This document shows positions 52,019-63,620 of a stretch of DNA of 64,000 nt, piece by piece. The notes under the pieces were generated by a model. That model had not been told where the DNA came from. It searched no databases and was given only the letters and a program-made list of their open reading frames with translations. This DNA is from Lepus europaeus. Its lineage: Eukaryota > Chordata > Mammalia > Lagomorpha > Leporidae. Location: assembly GCF_033115175.1 (NCBI RefSeq), contig NC_084827.1, forward strand, positions 24,360,001 through 24,424,000, given 5' to 3'. Position 1 is the stretch's first letter; each line of letters begins with the position of its first letter. Both the position numbers and the translations under genes were made by a program.

Positions 52019-52284
52019 TTTTGCATGAAAATAAAATTATATTTTCATGACATTTTTCATAAGATTTTGAAATGCTCTCCTGCATATTGTATCTGTGTTT
52101 TCATGTATGTGTGATTTGCTGGAGAATGCTAACAAATACAAGAGATGGTTTAATTGACAAACTATTCTAAGTCCATAAAAAAGAGCCCTATTATATGGTC
52201 CTAACCTTTCTTTTTGGACTGTCTTTACTCTAGGTTACACCTTATTTTTAAAACTATTTGTCAATGTATCCTTTGTTTACCACT

Positions 52285-52603
52285 TATTGTATTTTTTGTT
52301 TATTTATTTAAAGGACAAAGGGGGAGAGAGAGAGAGAGAGACAGAGAGAGAACATGCAATATATCCCTAAATAACACAAGAGCAAGGGCTCTGCCAGGCC
52401 AAAGCCAGGAGCCAGGAATTCCATTTGCATCTCCTGTGCGGTTGGCAGGGATCTATGTTCTTGGGCCATCATCTGTTGTCTCCCAGGTGCATAAGCAGAG
52501 AAGTGGGTCAGAAGCAGAATGGAAATTAGTCCCAGGCACTTCTATATGGGATATGGTGTTCTAAGAAGCAGCTTAACCTGTGCACCACAATACCCACTCC
52601 TCA
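52285..52603 (-). mobile_element. Old CSINE
   Basis: Antisense: TTTGTTTATTTATTTAAAGG, GGGGGAGAGAGAGAGAGAGA, GCCAAAGCCAGGAGCCAGGA, CTTGGGCCATCATCTGTTG, CAGAGAAGTGGGTCAGAAGC and GCTTAACCTGTGCACCACAA. Confidence 0.9.
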
Positions 52604-52618
52604 CTCATATTTTTAAAC

Positions 52619-52928
52619 AGGTTGAATGTCCCTTAAAAGAAATACTTGGGACAAGAAGTCTTTTACATTTTATTTAATTTTGAAGTATTTGCTAATACTC
52701 ATAAATAATGTGATTTCTAAGAAACAGAAGTCAAGTTTAACATTAAATTTACTTATGTTTCTTATACACATAGCCTAAAGTTAATTTTGTACAATATTTT
52801 CAATAACTTTGTGCAAAAAATCATGTGACATCGTCCAGTTGTAGTGTTATGTAAGTGAGCAAAAACTGAAACAATTTGGATTATTTCGGACTTGGGGTTT
52901 TGGATTTTTGAGTTAAGGATACACACAC
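52619..52928 (+). mobile_element. Tigger-like (TcMar) DNA transposon remnant
   Basis: A short non-coding DNA transposon. Left end GGTTGAATGTCCCTTAAAAG pairs roughly with the right end TTTTGAGTTAAGGATACAC. Interior blocks CTTGGGACAAGAAGTC, CTTATACACATAGCCTAAAG, TAATTTTGTACAATATTTTC and AACTTTGTGCA match the common mammalian element of this type. Superfamily assignment is from memory of the consensus. Confidence 0.65.
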
Positions 52929-53029
52929 TGAATTGTTGTATTATATCCTCTAAATTGGATAATAGCCATTACTTTTGGTTTAAATGTACCAAACATCAAA
53001 CTGGGATTACCAACCTTTTTTTTTAATGC

Positions 53030-53545
53030 TGTCCTGTGTATTGATTAAGTGCAGGCTTGTCCTGCAAGGCCCACACTACTGGGATAGTGGAGTGAGAGCA
53101 TTCTTCGACAGGAAGCACCAGAGACAGTTTCAGTGAACATGTCTGTTTATTAGCAATTAGGCATAATCTTTTATAGGGCAGGCAAAGGGGAGTAACTAGC
53201 TCAGGGTCACAACACTAATTCTATAGGATAGAACTGATACCTTTGCCTCTAAGCTTCTCCAATCAGCTTGAAGGTCACGTAGCTGATATAGCCTTCCAGG
53301 TGGTCTTATGGGTGTGGGCCATACCCAGGAGCTGTTTATCTAGTTGACAATTACAAGCCCTCAACAGGAAGTGGGAGTGGGGAAAATGTGCCTGGGGCCT
53401 GGGCTGCCTCCCAGCAGTCAGGTCATATGTGGGTCTCAGTGTGCTAAGTCCTCAATCAGGGTTTTCCCCTGGTGTGCCATGCCCTCCTGACTTCTTCATA
53501 GGCTAGGCCGGGACTCTTCCAGCCAGACACAGGATCACCCACAAT
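53030..53545 (-). mobile_element. LTR of an endogenous retrovirus, antisense
   Basis: Read on the minus strand, this has LTR signals in order: a U3 of about 330 bp, TATA box CCTATAAAAG (53168-53177), AATAAA (53146-53151) only about 17 bp downstream, then a U5-like end TTGCAGGACAAGCC...AATACACAGGACA. TATA and polyadenylation signal this close imply a very short R, as in type B/D (class II) LTRs. It is GC-richer than its flanks. No gag/pol/env sequence adjoins it. The ends and TSD could not be fixed. Confidence 0.6.
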
Positions 53546-53682
53546 TAAGAAGTAGAGAAAGAGCTTCGTACATTCTATTACATGTGTAGATTCATTTCCA
53601 GTTCATTATTTTTGTCTTGTCTCTATAATCGGGGTATAACCCTTCCATACCTCTGGTTTATAGTAAACATATAAAAATTGGC

Positions 53683-53878
53683 TTATTTTATTTTTTATTT
53701 GTTTTAATTGAAAGCAGAGTAAGAGAGAGGGGGAGAGAGAGGAGGTGTGTGCCTCTGAAGATGTGTATAAACAAGAAGCTAGACTGGAAGTGGAACACCA
53801 GAACTCAAATCAGACACTCCTATAAGAGATGTCAGTGTCTGAAGCTGCATCTTTAACTATTGCATAAACACCAGCCCC
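53683..53878 (-). mobile_element. CSINE with internal deletion
   Basis: Antisense: tail TTTTTTATTTGTTTTAATTG, GCAGAGTAAGAGAGAGGGGG, then a jump to ACTGGAAGTGGAACACCAG and head CATAAACACCAGCCCC. The central third of the SINE is missing. Confidence 0.8.
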
Positions 53879-55465
53879 AAGAAACAGAATTTTGAAGAAA
53901 AGATGGTGTGTTGCTCAAAGTCAAAAGATGCTTGGATAGTGTAGTTTAAGCTTTTTGTAATGAGACAAAGAAGAGCAAATTGAGCTTGAGTACCATTTAT
54001 ATGCATCGAGAAGCACCACACAGTTCACAGTGTCTCTGCTGTTTCTGACTTTTGCCTGACATGAGGGATGTGCAAAATGCAGTAAATGACATCTTTCTCT
54101 GTATCTTGTCTTCCAGACCATCTAGGGCAGCAGCATTCAAGAATAAGATATCTGATCCATATTCCCTAAAATATCAGCTGTAATCTTGCTATAATGTGAT
54201 GCCTTTTTCTCTTTCGCGCACTATTGTCCTTTTTTTTTCATTTGAGAAGTTATTGACTCTCATCTATATTCCTGGCACTGCTTTATGTGTCAAGAGTTAA
54301 AATAAAATAAGATATGGATCTGGAGTTGAAAATTCCTGACTTTAAAACAGTGGCAGTCATCACCCATCATAATTCCTTCCTCCCTGTTCTTTCACACTCT
54401 GCAAATCAGTTGTTTACCTTTTGAGAAGTGTCACTCCTCTAAGGAATCAGACAGGTAAAAGGTGATCTATACAATGAAATGTAATGAATCTAATAGTGAA
54501 GTTTCCCCTACATCTGTGAGGCAGGAACCGTGAAATAATTTCTCCAGGCAGGAAAAAATAATGTATTGAATTATAATCTCCCTTAAACCAAGGCAAGCAG
54601 AAAATTTAAAAAATTGGTCAAATAAATTAAGCAAATACCACTGGGACAGCAACAATGTTTTGAGGCCCTATAATCCAAGACATGGTATTTTTATATGCTA
54701 CTTCTCTCTTAATTTTAATCAGTAAAATAATACAGAGTGAATGAATACTATCGAGGATTTCAAAGTACTATTCAATAATTGGATAAACTGTGTTCCTTAC
54801 TCAAGCTTAATGGGTGAAGCGTCCACTGCATCCACTGTTCCTTACAAAACATGTAATGCTTTAGGAAGAATGTGCTGCAATGCCATAAATCCCTCCAGGC
54901 ACACCTCATGCTTCCCACTGTGGCTCACCTCATCATCGCTGGTGCGTAACCATCTCCTGGCTGCCATCTCAGTGCGGCTGGTTTGACAGAGATAAGTTAC
55001 ATCAGAATCTAACTGTCAGAAAAGGAGAGTGCAGTGAAAAAGTCCAACTGTGGGAACACATCTGAAAGAACAAAACACTTGTAATGAAAACTTTTATATC
55101 AAAGTCGTAGAGCCCACCAAATAAAATTATTCAAAGAGAAAAGGAAATGATTAATGGATCTATTATTACTCTAGACTAATAAGAATGTATTTATTTTTAA
55201 TGGATGTATCAGAATTCCTCCAGTGATATTTCAGTATAATATCTTGTTTTGAGATTCATGTCTGTTCATTACAAACAAAAGAAATAAAAATTGAAATTAA
55301 ATCATGATGTCATAACTTTTGATATAACGGACATCTTCAGGACTAAAATTAGTATTAATGAAAAGAACTGGAATAGAATTAACTTTTTATGGCTGATTTG
55401 TAGCCCATAATGTATATGGATCAAATGTTCTAAATCTGTTCTCCCATTGGTGACCATTTAGCTTG
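53879..55465. other. Unique sequence
   Basis: No gene recognised. A weak L2/MIR-like trace lies at 54240-54300 (CATCTATATTCCTGGCACTG, TTTATGTGTCAAGAG). The 81-codon frame at 54741-54986 is in sequence of higher complexity than its surroundings but has no recognisable domain. Confidence 0.5.
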
Positions 55466-55467
55466 AT

Positions 55468-55955
55468 TCCATACTCTGCACAACATGGATGAAGCTAGAA
55501 GTCATTATGCTAAATGAAAGAAGCCAGGAACAGAAAGAAATTATCACATAATGCCACTCATATATGCAATCTAAAAAAGTCTCCTTAATGTAGAGGGAAG
55601 CATAGGTGTCACCAGACATGGAGGAGAAAGTAAGGGGAGATGGGAAGGGAAGAGACTGGTCAGTTAGTGCAATATTTCAGTTAGATGGGAGGACTATAAA
55701 TAAGTTCTGCTGTTCAATAGCACAGTGGGGTGAATACAGTTAATAATGCATTTTATATCTCAGAATGTTTAGAAGAGAGGATTGTAAATGTTCTCACCAT
55801 AAAGAAACAATAATGAAATTTTAAGGTGATGGATATGCTAACTACCCAGATTGACTATTCCCCAATTTATTCATGAATCAAAGCATCACATAGTTTCTTA
55901 TACACATGTACAAATATCATGTGTCAATCAAAAAATAAAATTGTTTTAAAAAAGA
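55468..55955 (+). mobile_element. L1M 3' end
   Basis: Sense L1M: GAAGTCATTATGCTAAATGA, AAGAAGCCAGGAACAGAAAG, CAATAGCACAGTGGGGTGAA, TACAGTTAATAATGCATTTT, GAAGAGAGGATTGTAAATGT, TCTCACCATAAAGAAAC, GGTGATGGATATGCTAACTA and ATGTGTCAATCAAAAAATAA. Complete in order. Confidence 0.92.
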
Positions 55956-55961
55956 ATAGAA

Positions 55962-56315
55962 GGTGAGCCTTTGGCATAGCAGTTAGGCCACTGCCTGGGA
56001 CTCCCACATCTATTATAAGAGTGATTGAGTTGGGTCCCACCTCTGCTCTCCGTTACAGCTTCCTGCTAATATGCACCCTAGGAGGCAGAAGGTGATGGTT
56101 CAAGTAATTGGGTTGCTGCCACCCACATGGGAAACCTAGATTGGGTTCCTGGCTCCTGGCTTCAGCCTGGCCCAGCCCTAGCTTTCGTGGACATTTGGGG
56201 AGTGAGCCAGTAGATGGAAGATTCTCCCATCCCCTCCCTTCTTCTCCCCTCCCCTCCCCTCCTCTTCTCTTTTCCCTTTCCTTCTGCCTTTCAAATAAAT
56301 AAAAACTTTAAAAGA
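55962..56315 (+). mobile_element. Old CSINE
   Basis: Sense, directly after the L1M tail: GTGAGCCTTTGGCATAGCAG, CTCCTGGCTTCAGCCTGGCC, GGGGAGTGAGCCAGTAGATG, CCCTCCCTTC/CCCCTCCCCT pyrimidine block (56227-56283), CTTTCAAATAAATAAAAACT. Confidence 0.92.
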
Positions 56316-57149
56316 GAATAAAATTTATATTTGAAATGTTGAAAACTATGAGTTATTGATAACAAAAATTTTAAAATATAGTATAAGATCCATGTAATAT
56401 TTATCTATTTTATGACTTACTAGTTTAGGTGGAAAATAAAACTGAAAACATGGTAAAAATAAATTGTCACTATAGGGTAATGCAATGCACACAACCATCT
56501 TGCAAATTTGATAAAAGAGCCTCTGTCTTCCCATCACCACCAAACCACCACATATCCAGGGCTTCAGTGCTGGTAAATGTTTAGAATAGCACAAAAGAGA
56601 ACAATTTAAATGCATTGATATAAATCACAGTAAAAAAAATTAAAGCATCAAATTTTTCCTAAGCCTATTATTTATTAACAGTCCACCCCTCTCCTTTAAC
56701 TCGAGATTATTGCTTGTAGAGTCATCCTGAATAATATATGAATCAGAAACAAAGGCATGAATATCAATGTTAATATTGATTTCCTGTGAATATTTGTCAA
56801 AACAATGACTATGTTTAGAGTGTCTTCAAAGTCTTTAGCAGAAGTGTGTACATATCAATTGCTTGTTAACTTTAATAGTCAATGCAAAATAGGAAATCTC
56901 AAAACATTGTGGTTTCTTAGTGAAATGATTTTTATTTCAGGAGGCATTAACCAATCATGACTAGTGACAAACATTTCAAGTGATTTTCATCCATTGGTAC
57001 CAGAAAACACCCTATGAAGCCAGAAGACAGTTTCCAAATAATTTTCTGAGGCAAACCTGTATAATTAAAATTAGAACATATTTTGCAAAGATGGAAATAA
57101 AAAGTAAAATAGTACACTTTCTGAGTTTAGCTAGTACTGGTTTTATTTT
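56316..57149. other. Unique AT-rich sequence
   Basis: No element or gene recognised. Confidence 0.5.
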
Positions 57150-57480
57150 AAAATATTAAGTGCTTGCCTATTATGTGCCAAGAATTTTCCTAAAATGCAC
57201 AGATCCAACCATAAGTGAAATACTTTGTGTGACCTCAAACAGTGTAGAGTGTAGTGAAAGACACAGTCACTTAGAATGTTGCACTTAAAAAAATGAAGAT
57301 GATACAGCAGTTAGTGGAAGTTTGGAGACACAGCTGATGACCACAGAGCAGTTTTACAAAAACAAGGGAACTTCCCCTTGACTATTACACTTAGGCTGAA
57401 ATCTGAAGGAAAGTAGAGATAAGTGGGCAAAAAGCAAGCAAATCAGTCAGTTTTGACAATTAACGAAAGTCAAATACTAT
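57150..57480 (-). mobile_element. L2 remnant
   Basis: Antisense L2: TAAGTGCTTGCCTATTATGT, GCCAAGAATTTTCC, GTGACCTCAAACAGTGTAGA, ACTATTACACTTAGGCTGAA and ATCTGAAGGAAAGTAGAG follow the L2 3' region. Confidence 0.62.
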
Positions 57481-57589
57481 GATCTTTAGAGACGATGTGT
57501 AAAGTAACAGGGCATGTGTAACTACTGCTCAACACCTCAGCATTTCCAAGTATTCAGTAACTGGATTTGATGGTGCTAAGTTTAGTATT

Positions 57590-58016
57590 TGCACTTCATA
57601 AAATATTTTATAGCAATTAACATTAGAATGGCTTTGGTGGATTGTGTCCACTTAAGCAGATCCTGTATGTCCAGAATCCGCTCCTCTGCATAGTTCTAAG
57701 TGCAAGTAAAGAGCATTCCGCATGAGGATTGGAAGGCAAATGAAGCTGTGGCTTCACCAAGGAGAAGGGCAGCACGGAGTAATGCTTGCTGTAGCAGTGC
57801 CTTTCTGTCTTTGACAGTCAGCTGACTTCCCTTGTTGGTTTGGGTCAGCGGCTGCTCCACAGCTCCTACAATGCCCAGGAGTTCTTCTTTATTTGCTTCT
57901 TCAACTCCTGGGCCAAGAATTTGTTTTCATGATGAGACAGATGCCAGATTCTCTTTGTAAGACATCCATTCTGTCGCTTAAAAGTTGAATGCTTAGAAGC
58001 TATCAGAAACCAACAT
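57590..58016 (-). other. Unidentified open-frame region
   Basis: A minus-strand frame is open for 76 codons (57926 down to 57699) and after one TAG (57696-57698) for another ~35 codons. It encodes KEELLGIVGAVEQPLTQTNK, KDRKALLQQALLRAALLLGE, then NYAEERILDIQDLLKWTQST. Just upstream a second frame, ending in HENKFLAQELKKQIKK, would join by a frameshift. The composition looks coiled-coil-like, but the length is not beyond chance. There is no poly(A) or exon signal. It could be an old processed pseudogene or nothing; not identified. Confidence 0.25.
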
Positions 58017-58627
58017 GGATTCTAGTCTAACCTCATGTGTCGCAACTCATCCTTGATTAGTCTTGCGTATCCTTCTTCCCCTCTACTTCTCAGCTGTCCT
58101 TCCTTCTCAGCTTGTCTTCAGGCTCCTGCATCAGACACAGAGCAATAGCTTTGTACAGACTGCATCCCTTGCTTTCTCAATCACAAAGATTAAATCCTTA
58201 TAGTAAATTATTTCTTATTAAATACATATGTGATATAAAAATAGTTACATCATATATGTGTGACTACACACACACACACACAAACACATGCAAATACAAC
58301 AGACACAAAATATTGCAAAAGAGATCATGGAAAAATGAAATTAAAACAAAAGTTTATTTTGCCACAAAAGAAATGGAATCTATGTACAGTTTCTTCCTGA
58401 TATGTAACTTCCATGACCTCTTTGAAGACCTAATGTGCTTTGATTTATCAAAGTAAATTTATCTTTTAATATTTCCATTATATTTTTATATACCCTCATA
58501 TATATATGGTTCTTCTGTAATTGAGCACTGAGCACTATAATGTTTACCTCCTATATCATAATATAGAAAAAGGATTATGATGTAATATTGTTTAAAGTGT
58601 TAATATTCAAGAGGCATTTGTTATAAA
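58017..58627. other. Unique sequence with a CA tract
   Basis: Contains (CA)n at about 58265-58285. No gene. The 114-codon plus frame at 58112-58456 runs through the CA tract and has no recognisable domain. Confidence 0.5.
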
Positions 58628-58902
58628 GGTTCTAAGATGCCTGTTAGCATGCAGTCCACACTGGAATTCTTAGGTTCAATTTCCAGTTCAGGCTGCCGAT
58701 TCCAACTTGCTGCTAATGCAGATTCTGGTGATTCAACTACTTGGGTTCCTGCCACTCTTGTTGGAGGCCTGGATTGAATCTCTGGGTCCTGGTTTTTGCC
58801 AATGGCTATTGCAGGCATTGGGGAGTGAACAAGTAGATGAAAACTCTGTCTGTGTCTCTCTGTCTCTTGCCTCTCAAATAAATATATTTTTAAAAATTTA
58901 AG
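58628..58902 (+). mobile_element. Old CSINE
   Basis: Sense: GATGCCTGTTAGCATGCAGT, CAACTACTTGGGTTCCTGCC, GGAGGCCTGGATTGAATCTC, GGGGAGTGAACAAGTAGATG, GTCTCTCTGTCTCTTGCCTC and TCAAATAAATATATTTTTAA. Confidence 0.9.
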
Positions 58903-59811
58903 TCAGTATGCAAAATTTATGTAAATTTCAATTTCAATTGTTCAAATGTATATGAATATAAAATTCACTAAAATAGTACCTGTGGTTTTATTTAGACAAG
59001 TGGGGCAATTTTTGTCTTTTTTGTGTTTTTTCAATGTTTTTAACTTATAAAAATGAGCATGCAAACTAGAAACTTGTCTTTATGACAATAAAACTTCAGA
59101 GCAAAGAAAGAGAGTCACCTAACTGTGTGATTGTAGGTCTTTTTAATTCAGATAAATGCATGCTTGGGGGCTTTTTAAATGCTGATATTACAAAACAGAG
59201 GAGTAGAAAGGGTTGTAAACAATTAGAGCTCCATTTTCACTATGTATTGCTAGACTCAGTCACCAAACTTCATGAATACTAATTTGAAAAACTGGGTCAT
59301 ATTCCTTAGCACAACTTTGTCTCTTTTGCTGTGGAGAAAATACATATTTAAAGGACTTTCAGGCAATTTTATTAAAACTATATATTTAATACTGTGAATT
59401 TAAATGACTTACAAATATTTACATTTATTTCTCATGTCATACATCCAAAAGTCAAAGGCACATATAAGAAATTCCTATTTCTAACAATTACTATATAAGT
59501 TTGGAATAAATATATTAACAACCTATGTATGTTTCTCTTAAAAAATAATACATGCAATACACACAACTTTTCATCATCAAAATAGTATCTTATTTAAATA
59601 TAAATCCTGCCTTTTATAATTTATATTTTTCTAGCGAGTCACCTTGCAAGCAACTTACATTAAGCCATGAAACTATGTTTGTTTTTCAATTGTTGAAGAC
59701 ACTGAAGCCCAGAGAAGTTCAGAAACCAGGTTAGAGTTCTCATTATACTTTATTGTCACCATTAACTTTATCAAACTTTGTCACCTGAGAATTTTCAAAT
59801 GAGCTTTCTTT
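58903..59811. other. Mostly unique sequence
   Basis: AT-rich. GACACTGAAGCCCAGAGAAG and GTTCAGAAACCAGG (59698-59731) are a possible MIR trace. No gene. Confidence 0.5.
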
Positions 59812-60158
59812 TTCTTAGGTTTATTTTTCATCTACTTGAAAGTCAGAATGACAGAGAAAAAAAAGAGAGAAAGGGAGAGAGAGAGAGAGAGAGAGCTCTT
59901 CCATTCTGTGGTTCACTCCCCCAACTGCCCACAATAGCCAGGGTTGTGCCAGGCTAAAGCAAGGAGCCAGGATTTTCATCCAGATTCCCCAAGTGGGTGG
60001 TGGGGCACAAGCAATTACATCATCATTCATTGCCTCCCAGACAAATTAACAGGAAGCTGAATAAGAAGTAGAAAAGCCAGGACTCGAACTGGCACACAAA
60101 CATGGAATGCAAGTGTCCCAAGCGTCTGCTTAACCTGCTGTATGACAATCCCTACACA
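59812..60158 (-). mobile_element. Old CSINE
   Basis: Antisense: TTTCTTAGGTTTATTTTTCA, (GA)n at 59864-59894, GGTTCACTCCCCCAACTGCC, GGAGCCAGGATTTTCATCCA, CCAAGTGGGTGGTGGGGC, CCAGGACTCGAACTGGC and GCTTAACCTGCTGTATGACA. Confidence 0.92.
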
Positions 60159-60413
60159 AGCCCCCAATATGGCATCAATGAACATTCAAATATCTTGCAA
60201 CATATTAGTTTTATATTACCAGAAGATCTGTTCTTATAACTTAGTTGATACATACACAGAAATTACTCAACATTATTAATGGCATATGAATATTAATTTA
60301 AGTCTTTGCAAAAGAAAATAAATTATATGTTAGCATCCTTAGAGAATATAGACCATATATATACACATATATATTATTTTAATCAGAGTATGTTTTGTTA
60401 CAAAAAGTAATTT

Positions 60414-60590
60414 TTTTTCATTTTTTAACTTTTATTTAATAAATATAAATTTCCAAAGTACAGCTTTTGGATTACAGTGGCTTTTTCCCCCCATAACCTC
60501 TCTCCCACCCACAACCATCCCATCTCCCACTCCCTCTTGCATCCCATTCACATCAAGATTCATTTTCAATTATCTTTATATACAGAAGAT
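60414..60590 (-). mobile_element. Lagomorph L1, 5'-truncated, with perfect TSD
   Basis: Antisense L1 3' end only: TTTTATTTAATAAATATAAA, TTTCCAAAGTACAGCTTTTG, GATTACAGTGGC, a C-rich complement of the G-rich tract, and CAATTATCTTTATATACAGA. The exact 13-bp TSD caaaaagtaattt lies at 60401-60413 and 60591-60603. Confidence 0.94.
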
Positions 60591-60603
60591 CAAAAAGTAA
60601 TTT

Positions 60604-61111
60604 AACTATTTTACCAAAGAGTTATTTTCAAATAGGAACTAGTAAACTGCACTTATTTTTAGTGGGAGACTATGGGGGTGTTCTTTCTAGTGAAAAAAAT
60701 CAGGATAATTTTGCACAAGTGGGATAAATCAACAGCAGAGTACTTGTCAGTCAGTTACTTCAGTTCAGTGCAGTAGCCAGTTCATGATCAAATCTGCTTG
60801 TTTTGGGGTGGTAGATGAGCTGAGAACTTTTTTATTTTCAAAAAAATTAAAAGTATTTTGTGACACGTGGTACTCAAATGTCAATAACTCTAAAGTAAAG
60901 ACACAGTCTTACTCATTTGTAAAGTATTATCTCTCACAAGAGCAAAAACATTTATCTACAAGATAAATGACGAATGTAACGAGACACAGTTTCCAAGTGT
61001 TTCATTTCTGATAGCATCCAAAAATACTTTGTTATGCTGTAAAAAATATTTTCTTAAGACTTTTATTCCCCTGAGGGAGAGATATTCTTTGACACAAAGA
61101 AATATAACCTT
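60604..61111. other. Unique AT-rich sequence
   Basis: No element or gene recognised. The frame at 60784-60966 has no recognisable domain. Confidence 0.5.
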
Positions 61112-61158
61112 TTTTAAATTTTTTTTTCTTTTTTTCTTTTTTTTGACAGGCAGAGCTT
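61112..61158 (-). mobile_element. CSINE 3' stub
   Basis: A T-rich run with TTTTTTTTGACAGGCA and GAGCTT is the extreme 3' end of an antisense young CSINE. Nothing else of the SINE follows. Confidence 0.55.
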
Positions 61159-61266
61159 AAAGGTAAGAAGATGGAATGTCAACACAGGGCTAACTTGGTC
61201 CCTGCACACTTCCTCTCCCTTCTGAAGATGTGGGACTTTCTTTTCTGCAAAGTATTGTGCTATCTT

Positions 61267-61599
61267 TTTTTTTTTTTTTTTTTTTGCCATGCAGAGTTAG
61301 TGAGAGAGAGAGAGAGACAGAGAGTTATAGACAGTGAGAGACAGAGAGAAAGGTCTTCCTTCTGTTAGTTCACTCCCCTAATGACTGCTACAGCCGGTGC
61401 TGCGCTGATCTGAAGCCAGGAGCTGGGTACTTCCTTCCGGTCTCCCATGCAAGTGCAGGGACCCAAGCACTTGGGCCATCCTCCGCTGCCCTCCTGGGCC
61501 ACAGCAGAGAGCTGGACTGGAAGAGGAGCAACCGGGACTAGAACCTGGGGTGCCAGGGCCGCAAGCGGAGGATTAGCCAATTGTGCCACAGCGCTGGCC
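61267..61599 (-). mobile_element. CSINE with long TSD
   Basis: Antisense: T-tail, GCAGAGTTAGTGAGAGAGAG with a duplicated GTTATAGACAGTGAGAGACA block, GTTCACTCCCCTAATGACTG, a B-box region reading GGGACTAGAACC and head CACAGCGCTGGCC. The 16-bp TSD has one mismatch: agtattgtgctatctt (61251-61266) and agtattgtgttatctt (61600-61615). Confidence 0.95.
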
Positions 61600-61615
61600 A
61601 GTATTGTGTTATCTT

Positions 61616-62384
61616 ACTCAACTCCATCTCAAACTTATATTATGGAAGATTGAGCAGGTAGCACTTTCTACAGGTACCTATGCACAGTTCGCTGAAGAGA
61701 GAAATTCAAATCAATGATAAGAAAATTACCCCTCTGTGTTATTCTGAATGGGATGAAACAATTATGAGTGCTTGGGACCCTGATCATGACAATGAGTAAC
61801 TCAGTCTTAGTACATGACGCACAGTTTGAAATTGTATCTAGCAGAGTTGAAGCAATATGCTACACTAGAAGAGTCCCTTTGTTCCTCTTATTAAGTTAGT
61901 TGTCTGTAATTCATTGCTGTGGCTGTTGTGTTGCAGGGTTCCTCCCACATCACTGTTTTGCAGAAGGCTCCAGACCCCAGAGTTACAAGAGGGTCAGACT
62001 GTTTATGTAAGCGCCTGGATCTCATTTAAAGTGATTTCACAGTTGATACTCACAATTTGTCACCCTTATTAGATGCAGAAGAAGAATAAGATTAAAGGAA
62101 ATGGGCAAAAAATCTAATCTCTAGTTCTTTTTTTTCAATCTAAAATTTATTAATGATAATCAAATCTAATTATACTTGTACTGACAATTTTATTCCCAAT
62201 CTTGGGGTTGTTTATTTATCAAATGAGTTTGAACTCGTATACTGATGACTGTCAGGCCATCATAATTGTGAATTTTAGATTCAGCACGGGGTAAACCATG
62301 ATTTACTTTTTTTTGTATTACTTTGCTATTCATAGGTATCGTGAAAAGTAAATTTTAATGTATTAAAGTTCATAATAGATACTT
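61616..62384. other. Unique sequence
   Basis: No recognised repeat or gene. 61680-62050 is of mixed composition and is a weak candidate for conserved non-coding sequence. Confidence 0.5.
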
Positions 62385-62670
62385 ATATTTATAACAAAAT
62401 TTTATAGTTACTATATACTGTTCACACTTTAATTTTCATCATTTCACTTATAACTTAAATTTATAATCTAGTGCTATTATTGTTCCCATTTGACACATGA
62501 GAAAATGGAGCCTCATGGGGCTTAGTGTAGTCTAGTACTCTAATAGTCTAATACTCTAATAATTATTAGAGATAAAATAATAGACAGGTATTAGAGTCAA
62601 GACTGGAATTTGTGTGTGCCTGACAATCACATTTATGCTCTGATCAACATGATGCTGTCCATCTTCCCAT
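62385..62670 (-). mobile_element. MIR, antisense
   Basis: GCTATTATTGTTCCCATTTG, ACACATGAGAAAATGGAGCC, then after a short TCTAATA-type local repeat, GTATTAGAGTCAAGACTGGA and GCCTGACAATCACATTTATG. These follow MIR in reverse. Confidence 0.72.
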
Positions 62671-62794
62671 GCATGAGGACAAACAGTTTAGAAAATATTT
62701 GCTTGTATAAATTTATTATACTAATTCTTTGTATATTAATAGATATCAACATTAGTTACAAGTCTGGCATGTTGTAAGTCTGGGATAAGACTGG

Positions 62795-62960
62795 GAAGAA
62801 CAGGGACTTTGAAGTGAGATTCACCTGGGTTTGATCCTGTACTCTTCAGCCCTAGTCATGTGTTGTCAGTCATGATACTTACCCTCTTTAATGTCCACTT
62901 ATGAATTTTTAAAATAGAGGCATTGGTGACTTCCTTGAAAGTTTGTGTATTACATGAGAG
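62795..62960 (+). mobile_element. MIR, sense
   Basis: ACAGGGACTTTGAAGTGAGA, TTCACCTGGGTTTGATCCTG, ATACTTACCCTCTTTAATG and AAAATAGAGGCATTGGTGAC follow MIR. Two MIRs in opposite orientation lie about 125 bp apart. Confidence 0.7.
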
Positions 62961-63332
62961 AAACAATACTAATAACTACACTAAATAGGCATAACGTAGT
63001 TTTTTCCCTCCTACCTATATTTTTCCAACTGTGTAAACCTTTCTTTCTGTAGAAAGACTGAACTCATTTCTCAACATCCCCAAATACGTACAACCCCACA
63101 TCCTACCTTATATTCTGAGATAGAGTTTTTTGGTGTTTATCACAAGTTCATGAACCACTACACTACAGTATTATTAGGATTGCATTCTTTTTTAATCACA
63201 AGAAAAGCATTGACTTGGAAATACTGGGAGTGGTAAAGCAAAGCCCAGCTCTTCTAGATGTTCATTACAAACAGTTCAAGTCCTGTGCCAAAGAATCCTG
63301 GGGGAAAGAATCTGAATGCAAGAATCCAAGAC
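62961..63332. other. Unique sequence
   Basis: No element or gene recognised. Confidence 0.5.
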
Positions 63333-63620
63333 AGGGACTGGCTACTGCTTGCAACACCAGCATGGCATGAGTGAGGGTTTGAGTCCCAACAGCTCTTCTT
63401 TCAATTCAATTCTGTAATAATGCACCTTGGAAAGGCATAAAATAGCCCAAGTACATCAGCTCCTTCAGCTCCATGTGGGAAGCCCAGATGCAGTTCTGGG
63501 TTACTGGCAGTTGTAGAATAGAAGATTCATTCATATTGTACCCCCCTCCCTCTTCCTCTCCCTCTCCCTCTCTCTCTCTGCCCCCCACCCTCCCTCCCTC
63601 CCTTTCAAATACATAAATCT
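63333..63620 (+). mobile_element. Old CSINE, target of a younger CSINE
   Basis: Sense: GGGACTGGCTACTGCTTGCA, CATGGCATGAGTGAGGG, GAAGCCCAGATGCAGTTCTG, pyrimidine block and CTTTCAAATACATAAATCT. Its tail end became the TSD of the next SINE. Confidence 0.9.

Noticed and set aside
61112-61158. Poly(T)-GACAGGCAGAG stub as a splice acceptor
   Set aside because: It looks like a polypyrimidine tract plus CAG, but it is identical to the antisense CSINE 3' end and no exon follows.
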